Of a DNA stretch of 9,573 nucleotides, positions 1 through 7,347 are shown in pieces. The position numbers and the translations under genes were made by a program. The notes beneath the pieces are model-generated. The model was not told the origin of the DNA. It saw only the letters and a program-made list of their open reading frames with translations, and did not search any database. Source of the DNA: Oligoflexia bacterium (GTDB lineage Bacteria; Myxococcota_A; UBA796; UBA2385); contig JAADHA010000041.1 in the NCBI GenBank assembly GCA_013152105.1, positions 1-9,573 of the forward strand. The letters are read 5' to 3'. Numbering within the stretch: the first letter of the stretch is position 1; every line of letters starts with the position of its first letter.

Positions 1-1
1 G

Positions 2-160
2 GTGACCGAACCGAGCTGGACCGCCCGAGCGCTGGCCGCCATCGGTGGCTGCCAAGCCTGGTGGGCCACCGGCGATGGGCTGAGCGTCCTGGTCGAGCCA
101 ACCGAGGTGGACTGTGTGCAGCGCGCCCTGCATGACGCGGTCATCGCGGAACAGCGCTGA
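2..160 (+). CDS. C-terminal end of a probable aspartate kinase (ACT domain), partial
   Basis: The frame is open from the left window edge and stops at TGA 158-160, giving 52 codons of a C-terminus. The segment has the shape of the last ACT module of an aspartokinase: an amphipathic helix (TARALAAIGG), a strand ending GLSVLVEP, then a helix VDCVQRALHDAV that resembles the family ending 'xxAVRALHxAF'. Aspartate kinase phosphorylates L-aspartate in the first step of lysine, threonine and methionine synthesis, and its ACT domains bind the feedback amino acids. The catalytic domain lies outside the window, so the identification rests on about 45 residues of a loosely conserved module. Another ACT-domain protein is possible. 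The next gene starts 103 bp downstream and may have its own promoter. Confidence 0.45.
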   Translation: MTEPSWTARALAAIGGCQAWWATGDGLSVLVEPTEVDCVQRALHDAVIAEQR

Positions 161-188
161 CTTTCCCCCGATCATTGCCCTTTCTGAC

Positions 189-217
189 TTGCGAGTGGGC
201 GTCCAGGAACCTATCCT
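189..217 (+). promoter_or_regulatory. Possible sigma-70-type promoter upstream of the phosphatidylserine synthase gene
   Basis: A TTGCGA element at 189-194 and a TATCCT element at 212-217 are separated by 17 bp. Each matches the consensus in four of six positions. The site falls in the 103-bp gap between the upstream stop and the ATG at 264, so a transcript would carry a leader of roughly 40 nt. In GC-rich DNA such matches arise by chance, so this is only a candidate. Confidence 0.3.
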
Positions 218-263
218 TGCGCTCCACCGTGCGGCGGCGCATGCGGCTGGGCCGGGGTCCCCC

Positions 264-1094
264 ATGATCAAGCACTTCTTGAATCCACCGAACTGGTTCA
301 CCTCGGCCAGCATGTTCTGCGGGCTGTACAGCATCCTGCTGGCGACCGGCGTGGACACGGGCGAACCGAATTTCTACCGTGCCGCCTGGATGTTGGTCTT
401 CGCCGGCGTCTTCGACATGCTGGATGGTCGGGTCGCTCGCCTGACCGGGACTGGCAGCGACTTCGGTGTCCAACTCGACAGCCTGGCGGACATCGTCAGC
501 TTCGGCGTCGCGCCGGCCATCCTGGTGTACGCCTGGGGGCTGTCCGACCTGGGTATCGTGGGCCTGGGGACCGCCTTCTTCTTCTTCTTGTGCGGCGCCT
601 TCCGCCTGGCCCGCTTCAATATGAGCGCGGACGGCACCAAGCACAGCCACTCGGATGGCCTGACGATCACCATGGCCGGCGGCACCGTCGCCAGCTTGGT
701 CATGGCCCACGCCGCCAACGACATGGGCGGTGTGGAACACGTCCGCAGCGTGGTGGTGATCACGATCGGTCTGGGCCTGCTGATGGTCAGCCGCCTGCGC
801 TTCTTCAGTTGGTCGGCCCTGCGATTGCGCCCGGCCCACATGATCGGCGTGGCCCTGGGCATCGCCCTGGTGCTGGTGGTGTCCATGCACTTCCGCTGGG
901 CCAGCGCCTTCCTGGCGATCGCCACCATCTACCTGGGGGTCGGCCTGACAGAGAATCTGGTCTCGCTGTTCCGGCGAGGCGGGCAGGTCGACATTGACGA
1001 TGGGCTCGACGATGGGCTCGGCGATGGGCTCGACGATGGGCAGCAGGACGCCGACACCGAGCTCGCGCCGATACCCGTGAACTCCCGTCGATAG
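264..1094 (+). CDS. pssA: CDP-diacylglycerol--serine O-phosphatidyltransferase (phosphatidylserine synthase)
   Basis: This inner-membrane enzyme transfers a phosphatidyl group from CDP-diacylglycerol to L-serine, the committed step toward phosphatidylethanolamine. The CDP-alcohol phosphatidyltransferase signature DGxxARx8GxxxDxxxD is complete: D54, G55, A58, R59, G68, D72 and D76. It is followed by the typical second helix with GAFRLARFN near residue 110. The N-terminus (HFLNPPNWFT, then a hydrophobic helix) matches the usual start of the PssA subfamily. Several further hydrophobic segments bring the protein to 276 residues, slightly longer than many relatives because of an acidic tail. The frame is open further upstream to 114, but that extension overlaps the previous gene and is not membrane-like, so ATG 264 is preferred; no strong Shine-Dalgarno precedes it. 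The stop lies 4 bp before the next gene's GTG, which suggests one transcript. Confidence 0.92.
   Translation: MIKHFLNPPNWFTSASMFCGLYSILLATGVDTGEPNFYRAAWMLVFAGVFDMLDGRVARLTGTGSDFGVQLDSLADIVSFGVAPAILVYAWGLSDLGIVGLGTAFFFFLCGAFRLARFNMSADGTKHSHSDGLTITMAGGTVASLVMAHAANDMGGVEHVRSVVVITIGLGLLMVSRLRFFSWSALRLRPAHMIGVALGIALVLVVSMHFRWASAFLAIATIYLGVGLTENLVSLFRRGGQVDIDDGLDDGLGDGLDDGQQDADTELAPIPVNSRR
996..1043 (+). repeat. Four tandem 12-bp units inside the 3' end of pssA
   Basis: The unit gacgatgggctc is repeated at 996-1007, 1008-1019, 1020-1031 (one base changed, ggc for gac) and 1032-1043 (last codon cag). It keeps the reading frame and encodes DDGL, DDGL, GDGL and DDGQ at about residues 245-260 of the synthase, after the last membrane segment. 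Because the unit is a multiple of three, copy-number change would lengthen or shorten the tail without breaking the gene. Confidence 0.9.
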
Positions 1095-1098
1095 CCTG

Positions 1099-2079
1099 GT
1101 GTCACGCAGTGCTGTGGTCTGGGCCCTCGTCGACAGCTTCGCGGCTCAGGCCAGGGCGGGCCTGGGCGCTCCGCCCTTCCTGCACCAGCACATCGGTACC
1201 GAGCACGACCGGCATCTGGTCATCGGCGTCTGCACCCACGGTGACGAAGTCGGGCCTCTGCCCGCGGCCGTGGCGCTCGTCAGGGACCTGCGCTCTGGGG
1301 CGCTGCGTTTTGGTGGTCGGCTGACGGTGGTCCTGGGCAACCCCGAGGCGACGCGGGCAGGGGCGCGGGCGCTGGACAGTGATCTCAACCGGGTCTTCGT
1401 GGACAATCCTCCCGACGATCGAGAAGGCCGTCGCGCGCGAGCCCTGAAGCCGGTGCTGGAGACCGCGGACCTCTTCGTGGACTTGCACCAGACGGGCCAG
1501 CCCACCACCGAAGCCTTCTACACCTTGCCCTACCGCGAGCAGGACGCTTGCTGGGCGCGGGCCTTGGCTGGGGCGCGCCTCTGGCTGACCCGGCCCTGGG
1601 GCCAGGCATTCAGCCCGGGCACCTGCTGCGCGGATGAATTCGTGCGGGCCTTGGGGCGCCCCGGCCTCACCCTGGAGCTGTCGCAGAAGGGGCTCAGCCC
1701 AGCGACAGAGCGGACCGCCACGGCGATCATGCGACGCCTGTTGGCGCTGGTGGATGACGACGCCCTGGGTCGGCGATCGATTGCCGCTGCTGCGCAGACT
1801 CGACCCGAGCTGAGCTTCCTGGTGACGGCCCATCGTGAGCCCTTTGGCGACCCCCTGCGGCGACTGCGGCCGGGCCTGTCCAACCTCCAGCCCGTCCTCG
1901 CCGACCAGCGGCTGTCGCCGGCCGACGCGCCCGTCGTGACCAGCCCCGTCACCGGTCGCCTGGTCTTTCCGACCTACCCGCCGCGGGACGAGCACGGTCG
2001 GGTAACAGGCCCCTTGCCCGGAGAGCTGTTCCGGGTGGTCGCAGAGCTGGCTGGACACCCGCGAGATGTCTGGGGCTGA
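1099..2079 (+). CDS. Succinylglutamate desuccinylase/aspartoacylase family zinc hydrolase
   Basis: This family removes an acyl group from an N-acyl amino acid by zinc-dependent hydrolysis; members include AstE (N-succinylglutamate) and aspartoacylase (N-acetylaspartate). The zinc ligands are visible as H47 and E50 in THGDE and H130 in DLHQ. The substrate-binding DLNR motif is at 95-98, NPEA at 81-84, and the likely general-base glutamate is E193 in TLELSQKG. After about residue 230 a beta-rich C-terminal domain follows (TSPVTGRLVF near 281-290), as in the family. The length of 326 residues is close to the 322 of E. coli AstE. The start is GTG 1099, 4 bp after the pssA stop, with no clear ribosome site. 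No other arginine-succinyltransferase pathway gene is nearby, so the exact substrate is open and a symbol is withheld. It ends 16 bp from the convergent gene's stop, and no hairpin terminator is evident there. Confidence 0.85.
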   Translation: MSRSAVVWALVDSFAAQARAGLGAPPFLHQHIGTEHDRHLVIGVCTHGDEVGPLPAAVALVRDLRSGALRFGGRLTVVLGNPEATRAGARALDSDLNRVFVDNPPDDREGRRARALKPVLETADLFVDLHQTGQPTTEAFYTLPYREQDACWARALAGARLWLTRPWGQAFSPGTCCADEFVRALGRPGLTLELSQKGLSPATERTATAIMRRLLALVDDDALGRRSIAAAAQTRPELSFLVTAHREPFGDPLRRLRPGLSNLQPVLADQRLSPADAPVVTSPVTGRLVFPTYPPRDEHGRVTGPLPGELFRVVAELAGHPRDVWG

Positions 2080-2095
2080 GACCCGCCCCTTTGGC

Positions 2096-4748
2096 TCAGT
2101 GTGTGCTGTCGTCGTCTGCCTGGGCCAGCTCTCTGAGCAACTGGTTCTGCCAGGCCTCGTACATCGGCGGGAGTTCTGGGTCCTCGGGAGCCTGCCGATA
2201 GGCCGCCTTGATGGCGATCAGCGCCTCGATCCACCGACCGCGGCGGGCGTAGGCACGGGCCAAGCGTTTGAGTCCCTCGGAACCATGAACGGCAAACAGC
2301 GGTGGCTTGCGGTCCTCCTTGGGCCCCAACAGCGCTTGGAAGTTGGCATCGGCCGTGTCCTCGTGCAGGTGCAGCGGGGCGCTGTACTCGATGCGCATAT
2401 TGTCGTCGGTGTTGACGGGGACATCTCCGACGAAGGCCAGCACGCCCTGGCGGTCCTTTTGGTAGCGGGTGAGCAGGTCGGTGGCGTCGAAGATCCCGAT
2501 GGTCTGCAGTTCGCGGTTGATGGCCGGCGAGATCTGGAAGAGACGTGCCAGATCCGCTTCATCCACCGAGAGCGGGGACTCGCTGCCGATCAAGACCAGG
2601 TCTGCATCATCGATGGTGCTGAACAGCCGAATGTAGGGGTAGACCTGGGCGAAGGTGCCCACCAGGGACCGCAGATCGTCCTCGTCCATGCCGTACATCT
2701 GGACCCACTGCGACCAGACGCCGCCCGGCTTGAGCTTGCGCTTGCCCTGCTCCAGGAATTCCTGGGTGAACAGGTTGCTGACCCCCGAGAGCCACGGGTT
2801 GCTGGGCTCTGACACGACGACATCGTAGGTGCCATCGGCCGCCAGATTGATGTGATTGCGACCGTCGTTGGCATAGAGGTGGGTGCGCGGATCTTCGAGG
2901 GGGTGGTGGTTGAGGGCATCGAAGAAGTGGCTGGCCTTGACCACGGCCGGCTCCAACTCGACGATGTCGATGCGGCGCAGGCCGGGATGGAGGGTGACCG
3001 CGCCGGCCGTGATGCCGCTGGCCAGACCGATGACCACGACATCACGGGCGTCTGGACGGAACGCGAAGGGGAGCTGGGCGCACAGCACCTGGGTGGGCAT
3101 ATCGATGCCGCTGCTGGCGTCGATCTTGCCGTTATTGGCCAGCCACATATTGCCTTTCTTGCGGCTGCGAGCGACGGTCACGACACTGGACAGGCCCTCG
3201 TCATAGAACAGCAGATCGTAGGGAAGAACCGCGAAGTTGAGTACGCCCTGGCGGCTGCGGTCAGTCAGATCGCTGGCGTACTTGTACATGCCGGCGGTCA
3301 TCAGCAGTTTGTTCCAAGGCGGTGGCTTCCAGGCGACCAGACCGACCGCCCAGGCGCCAGCCAGGATCCAGCCAATGGCCAGCTTGCGGTGGCGCAGTCT
3401 CTGCTCGACCGTGACCAGGACCAGCACGGCGGCGGCGAGGTTGAGGCTGATGGCCACCAGGACGGTCGTGGTCACGCTGAGCATGGGGAGCATGATGAGG
3501 CTCCCGACCCCAGCGCCGACGATCCCACCGACGGTGTTCCAGCCGTACAGTGCGCCGACGGGTCCGCCCAGACCATGGCGCCCGTCGGTGGCTGCGGCGC
3601 GCACCAGGAAGGGGAAGGCGGCACCCATCAGCAGCGCGGGGGGCAGCATGATGGCCAGGGCCATGAGGAGCTGGCCCGGCCACAGCCAGCCGAGGTTGGG
3701 CTCGACCTGGGCGTAGACCCAGGTGAAGGCGAAGGGCAGCTCGCCATAAAGGTACATGGCCGCCCAGGCGAGCACGGCGACGCCGGCCTCGATCACGGCC
3801 AGGCTTCGCAGAACCCCGGACACGCCGAAGCGCGCGTGGACCCGGTCTGCGATGCCTCCTCCCCACCAGCCACCCCCAGCGATGCCGATGAGAAAGGCCA
3901 GCAGCATGATGGTGAAGGAGTAGGCGCTGCCTCCTAGATTGAGCCCCAGGACGCGGAACCAGGCGACCTCATAAATAAGCCCGGCCAGGCCGGCCAGGCT
4001 GGCGACGGCAGCGAGAACCACGAAGCCGCGCCCGGCGGTGGTGCGTCGGGTCGGGGCGGGGGCCAGCTCTCCGGCCCGCTTGGCGACGCTCAGGGCCAGC
4101 ATGCACAGCATGGCGTTGCCGCTGGCGGCGATCCAGGTGGTCGTCGACAGGCCGAGCTGCGGAAGTAGCACGAAGCCAGCCAGGGCCGTGCCGACGACTG
4201 CGCCCAGGGTGTTCGCGCCGTAGAGTCGACCGACCCGTCGCCCCGCGTCGGTGCTGGCGGGGGCGCTGCTGTCGCTGTCGTGGGCCTCGGCCGAGGTCGC
4301 GAAGCGCGCCAACAGGCAGGGTCGCGCCCATGCAGGTGGTCGGTGGCAGCAGCAGCGCGCCCAGCAGCAGGAACTGGAAGCCCGCGAAAACAAGAGGATC
4401 GGGCTGGTTGGCGCGCCAGAAGTCCAGGTAGATGGGCTCGACCAGGCGCAGCAGCCAGGGAAAGGCCAGGGCGTAGGCGCCGACCCCCGCTTCTAGCAGG
4501 GCGTAGCTGAGGATCGGACGCCGCGCGCCGTCGGCGACCCGTCCGCCCCAGAAACCGCCGATCGCCAGCCCCGTCATGAAGGCCGCCAGGACCGTGGCCA
4601 CGGCGACCTGGCTGGTACCGACGATCAGATGGAGTTGCCGCACCCACACCGTCTGGTAGACCAGGCTGGTCGCACCGGACAGGACGAAGAGCGGCGTCAG
4701 GGCCCTCAGGGCGCGCTGGCGGTACAGATCGAGGACGGGGTCGGACAC
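2096..4748 (-). CDS. Fused MFS/spermidine synthase-like membrane protein, interrupted by a frameshift
   Basis: Two reading frames together give one protein of about 884 residues. The first part reads from GTG 4748 to about 4311; that frame runs on as nonsense to 3969. The second part reads from about 4309 to the stop at 2096. The membrane part is an internal duplication: SLVYQTVWVRQL and GLIYEVAWFRVL, LPPTTCMGATLP and LPPALLMGAAFP, and GRLYGANTLGAVVG and GALYGWNTVGGIVG are paired motifs. The C-terminal part is a Rossmann methyltransferase-like fold of the spermidine synthase family, with VVVIGLASG (about residues 571-579), the acidic strand end DIVELEP (about 595) and VVSEPSNPW (about 648) where true synthases carry the catalytic aspartate. 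A TPR-like helical pair ends the protein. The aminopropyl-transfer role is therefore doubtful; the physiological substrate of such fusions is not clear to me. ATG 4871 is an alternative start but would overlap the divergent gene. Confidence 0.8.
4309..4316 (-). other. Frameshift site in the fused spermidine synthase-like gene
   Basis: Upstream of this point the minus-strand frame reads MGATLPV; downstream the correct frame reads LARFATSAEA. The equivalent place in the second half of the protein reads MGAAFPFLVRAA with no gap, so the two pieces belong together. The simplest event is loss of two bases (for example a two-base loss from ccgctg in a TLPLLAR coding sequence) or gain of one base. 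It may be a real mutation or a sequencing or assembly error; there is no long homopolymer here. Confidence 0.75.
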
Positions 4749-4793
4749 AACGCTCTGCTGTTGATGGACGGGGGCGGTTGCCTGCGGCCCAAG

Positions 4794-4822
4794 CTGATAG
4801 CCTGGAGTCCGCGCCGTGTCGT
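4794..4822 (-). promoter_or_regulatory. Possible promoter for the fused spermidine synthase-like gene
   Basis: Read on the minus strand, ACGACA (4822-4817) and TATCAG (4799-4794) are 17 bp apart, each matching four of six consensus positions. Initiation near 4787 would give a leader of about 40 nt before GTG 4748, which agrees with choosing that start over ATG 4871. It sits in the divergent intergenic space shared with the TPR gene. No matching plus-strand promoter was recognised for the latter. Confidence 0.3.
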
Positions 4823-4869
4823 TGCGCGCATCCTGCTCCGCTCCTTCCGCTCTCTGCCCTGGTCCCATC

Positions 4870-6888
4870 ATGGCCGCCCCCCCCTCGCTCTTTCCTCATC
4901 AGAAGCTGGACTGGCTGGTCAACCGCCTGGAAGACGGCGTGCATGACAAGCCCGATGACCCCGGCGCACGCCTGGACCTGGCCCGCGCACTGATCTCCCG
5001 CGGGATCTTCCACGGTGGAGGAGAACAGCAGTGCAACCGCGCCTTTGGCACCCTGCGCAAGGTGCTCCAGGAAGATCCGGGTTCGGCCGAGGCCCACACG
5101 CTCTCGGGCCTGGCCTTGGTCGGCATGCAGCGGCCCGAGGGGGCCGTCAAGTACCTGGACCAGGCGCTGCGGGTGGACCCCGAGCGGGCCGATCTGCGCT
5201 TCGCCCTGGGCGGACTGGCTCGGGCCCAGGGTGACCTCGGCGCCGCCGTCCGCCAGCTCGAGACCGCCTGTCGTCTGGCTCCCGAAGCGTGGGAGACCCA
5301 CCTGTGGCTGGCTCGCGCGCTGATGGATCTGGGCAAGGCCCAGGGGCAGCCGCGCCGTCTGGTCGAGCGCGCCCAGTACCATCTGGTGCGCGTCTTGGAT
5401 CTGGGGCCCTCTCCCGACCAGCAGGCCGAGCTGTACCGAGACATGGGCATCACCTGCGAGCTGGGCGGAAAGTACCGCCAGGCCGAGAAGTTCTTCATCC
5501 GCCTGCGCGAGCACGACAAGTACCGGACCACGGCCACCTACCACCTGGGCTGCGTCGCCTACGAACTGGGCAAGTACAACAACGCCGTCCAGCACTATCG
5601 CCAGTACCTGCAGGCGCGCCCCGAGGACGCCGATGTCCTGGCTCGCGTCGCCATGTGCTGGTTCCAGCTTGGCGAGCACGCGCGGGCTCGCGAGGCTTGC
5701 AACCAGGCCCTGATGCGCGAGCCCATGCACCTGGACGCTCGCCACGCCTTGGGCTGCACCCTGCTGGAAGAAGGCCAGCCCAACGACGCCATGCGGGTGT
5801 TTCGCGAGACCTTGCAGGAGTACCCTGCGCACTTGCCCTCCTACATCGAGATGGTCCGTACAAGGCGGCGGGCCGGCGATCTGGGGTGGCTGTCCCAGGC
5901 CCTCAAGGCCGAGGTTGGCCAGCACGATCATCTGCCCGTGGGCGGGCGCGATGGGGCCCAGGCGGCCACACGGCAGCGGATCGCCGTGGTACTCGATGAG
6001 CTGCGAGCGGTCGGGCCGGGCACCGTGTCCCAGGTGCTCGCATCCATCGAGCGCAGCCAGGACGAGGGCCTGCGCTTTCAGCTCTGGGAGGCCGCCTGTG
6101 ACATGGCCATTGGCGCCCTGGCCGACAGCGCGGGGCCACGGCTGCGGGACGCCGCGACGACCTATGGCCCGGGCCTGGGCACCGAAGCCCTGGCCGCCGC
6201 GGCCGCCTTGCCCGACCCCATCCTGATCCAGGGGCTCAACGTCCAGGAAGCCGACATCAAGCGCGCCGCGGTCGACCGTCATCCACCGGCCGATGATGTG
6301 CCGACCCACCGTCGCAATCTGGCCACCGAGCGCGACCGGGCGCGCGCCCACCAGGCCCTCATCCTGCTGGCCATCGGCACCCGCCGCAGCGCCGCCGGCA
6401 AAGCGCTGCTGCGCGACTGGGCCGAGAACGCCGACCCCGATCTGGCCACCGCCGCCTGGGCCGCTTTGGCCATGTACGGCGAACCCGAGGCCACCCGAAG
6501 ACTGCGCGATCAGGCCGCCGCGCGCGGTGCCGTGCCCGTGGTTGAGCGCCTGCTGTCCGGTGTCACCCCTCCGGTTGGCGTCCAGCCGCGGCGTGTGTCC
6601 GACGGTGAACAGACCCGCTGCTCGACCTGTGGCCGCGCTCCGCACGAGGTCAGCCATATGATGGCCGGGGGCTCCGCCGTCGTATGCGACCGCTGTGTTG
6701 TGCGAATCGCCACCCACCGCCGCAGCATGACCGGCGCCGATGACGCCGTATGCGATCTCTGCCATCGCACGCATTTCGAGGCGACTGTGTATGCCTACAA
6801 TGGGCAGCACGTCTGCAACCACTGTCTGGAGCTCAGCCTGGGCTTGATCGAGCGCGAGGAAGTGGACCGTTTTCTGGCTGCGTGGTGA
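4870..6888 (+). CDS. TPR-repeat protein with two C-terminal ClpX-type C4 zinc fingers
   Basis: A 672-residue protein, probably cytoplasmic (no signal peptide or membrane segment). About eight tetratricopeptide units fill residues 28-330, for example AEAHTLSGLALVGM with AVKYLDQALRVDP, and TTATYHLGCVAYELGKYNNA. A helical, HEAT-like middle follows (about 345-570). The C-terminus carries C584-x2-C587-x18-C606-x2-C609, whose text CSTCGRAPHEVSHMMAGG followed by VCDRCV closely resembles the N-terminal zinc-binding domain of ClpX. A second set, C628-x2-C631-x17-C649-x2-C652, with VCNHCLELSLGLI, looks like a duplicate. ClpX fingers dimerise and bind adaptors and substrates, so a scaffold or adaptor role is inferred; no catalytic domain is seen. 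ATG 4870 is preferred because the protein-like sequence begins there; GTG 4816 is an in-frame alternative, and neither has a clear ribosome site. The gene is divergent from the spermidine synthase-like gene. Confidence 0.85.
   Translation: MAAPPSLFPHQKLDWLVNRLEDGVHDKPDDPGARLDLARALISRGIFHGGGEQQCNRAFGTLRKVLQEDPGSAEAHTLSGLALVGMQRPEGAVKYLDQALRVDPERADLRFALGGLARAQGDLGAAVRQLETACRLAPEAWETHLWLARALMDLGKAQGQPRRLVERAQYHLVRVLDLGPSPDQQAELYRDMGITCELGGKYRQAEKFFIRLREHDKYRTTATYHLGCVAYELGKYNNAVQHYRQYLQARPEDADVLARVAMCWFQLGEHARAREACNQALMREPMHLDARHALGCTLLEEGQPNDAMRVFRETLQEYPAHLPSYIEMVRTRRRAGDLGWLSQALKAEVGQHDHLPVGGRDGAQAATRQRIAVVLDELRAVGPGTVSQVLASIERSQDEGLRFQLWEAACDMAIGALADSAGPRLRDAATTYGPGLGTEALAAAAALPDPILIQGLNVQEADIKRAAVDRHPPADDVPTHRRNLATERDRARAHQALILLAIGTRRSAAGKALLRDWAENADPDLATAAWAALAMYGEPEATRRLRDQAAARGAVPVVERLLSGVTPPVGVQPRRVSDGEQTRCSTCGRAPHEVSHMMAGGSAVVCDRCVVRIATHRRSMTGADDAVCDLCHRTHFEATVYAYNGQHVCNHCLELSLGLIEREEVDRFLAAW
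6619..6825 (+). other. Segment encoding the tandem ClpX-type zinc fingers
   Basis: The eight cysteine codons lie at 6619, 6628, 6685, 6694, 6751, 6760, 6814 and 6823. Each finger has the CxxC...CxxC layout, with 18 and 17 residues between the pairs. The first keeps the ClpX hallmarks CGR, EV, AGG and the hydrophobic residues before CDxCV. The fingers are separated by 18 residues. Confidence 0.8.
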
Positions 6889-6975
6889 GGACAAGGCTGA
6901 GCAAGGGCGCACTCTGTGTGGCCCGACTCCATGCGCCCGAGTGATGGCCTTGCAGTACCGCCAACCCCCCGGGAT

Positions 6976-7149
6976 CCTGAAGGCCGCCGGCTCAGGTGTC
7001 CCCGTTCCTGAAGGTTTTGGCTGTCTCGACGGACCATCGAACCTGGAAACAGGTACTTACGCCATCGAACATGGCAACGGAGGCCGGATCGTTCAGGATC
7101 GGGCAGGGTTGACCGGCCCACCTTCAGAATTCGGGGGACCTGAGCGGCG
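6976..7149 (+). ncRNA. Candidate structured RNA: long imperfect stem enclosing three hairpins
   Basis: A closing stem pairs 6985-7014 with 7121-7149: blocks 7008-7014/7121-7127 (7 bp), 7000-7003/7133-7136 (4 bp), 6990-6997/7138-7145 (8 bp, with 6998 bulged and a G-U pair at 6999/7137) and 6985-6988/7146-7149. Inside are three consecutive hairpins: 7041-7045/7050-7054 with a GAAA tetraloop, 7061-7065/7071-7075 with a five-base loop, and 7082-7090/7111-7118 (8 bp, A7088 bulged). The GNRA loop and the G-U pair favour the plus strand as the RNA. The segment follows the TPR gene by about 90 bp. No known RNA family was recognised; a mobile-element remnant with terminal inverted repeats is the main alternative. 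Confidence 0.3.
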
Positions 7150-7281
7150 CCCGGCGGCCCGAGCGGCCCGAGTGTCGGCGTGCAGCGGCACTTCGACGGC
7201 GAGCAGGCGAGCGTAGTCCCAGGGCGTCAGCACTGCGCCACGGTTCCAACAGCGCTTGGCTTTGGGGTAGGTCCTGAAAAA
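7093..7281 (-). pseudogene. Short coding-like relic of unknown family
   Basis: Between an in-frame TAG at 7282-7284 and the TGA at 7093-7095 the minus strand stays open for 62 codons. Its first 45 or so read like a real protein: KAKRCWNRGAVLTPWDYARL continuing LLAVEVPLHADTR, with G/C-biased third positions. There is no ATG; GTG at 7233 would give only 46 residues. I do not recognise the family. It is best read as the decayed end of a gene, perhaps from a mobile element. Its last third overlaps the candidate RNA and looks less coding. It could also be chance in GC-rich DNA. Confidence 0.25.
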
Positions 7282-7285
7282 CTAC

Positions 7286-7315
7286 TTGCACGTCACAGCG
7301 ACAAGTTGCTATGCT
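7286..7315 (+). promoter_or_regulatory. Probable promoter of the small-protein/lipoprotein pair
   Basis: TTGCAC at 7286-7291 is followed after 18 bp by TATGCT at 7310-7315, preceded by TG at 7307-7308 (an extended -10). The surroundings are locally richer in A and T than the rest of the window. Initiation near 7322 would leave about 26 nt before ATG 7348, with two ribosome-site candidates in that leader. This spacing coherence makes it the best promoter candidate in the window. Confidence 0.45.
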
Positions 7316-7347
7316 ACGAGCATGCTCCCGCTTCCGGAGAACAGGAG

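Noticed and set aside
2077..2100. Bidirectional terminator between the convergent stops
   Set aside because: The 16-bp gap and its flanks contain no inverted repeat or T-run.
2852..3937. Plus-strand open frame of 361 codons
   Set aside because: It is the antisense shadow of the spermidine synthase-like gene, with long Asp/Gly/His/Gln runs and no motif.
4090..6912. Minus-strand open frame of 940 codons covering the TPR gene
   Set aside because: It is antisense to a protein with clear TPR and zinc-finger motifs, is rich in Gly/Gln/His/Ala as expected of a shadow frame in GC-rich DNA, and borrows its C-terminal text from the wrong frame of the spermidine synthase-like gene.
6941..7216. Plus-strand ORF of 91 codons over the structured segment
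   Set aside because: It has no Shine-Dalgarno and no recognisable motif, its composition is poor (an Arg/Ala-rich tail), and it runs through inverted repeats. A small gene cannot be fully excluded.
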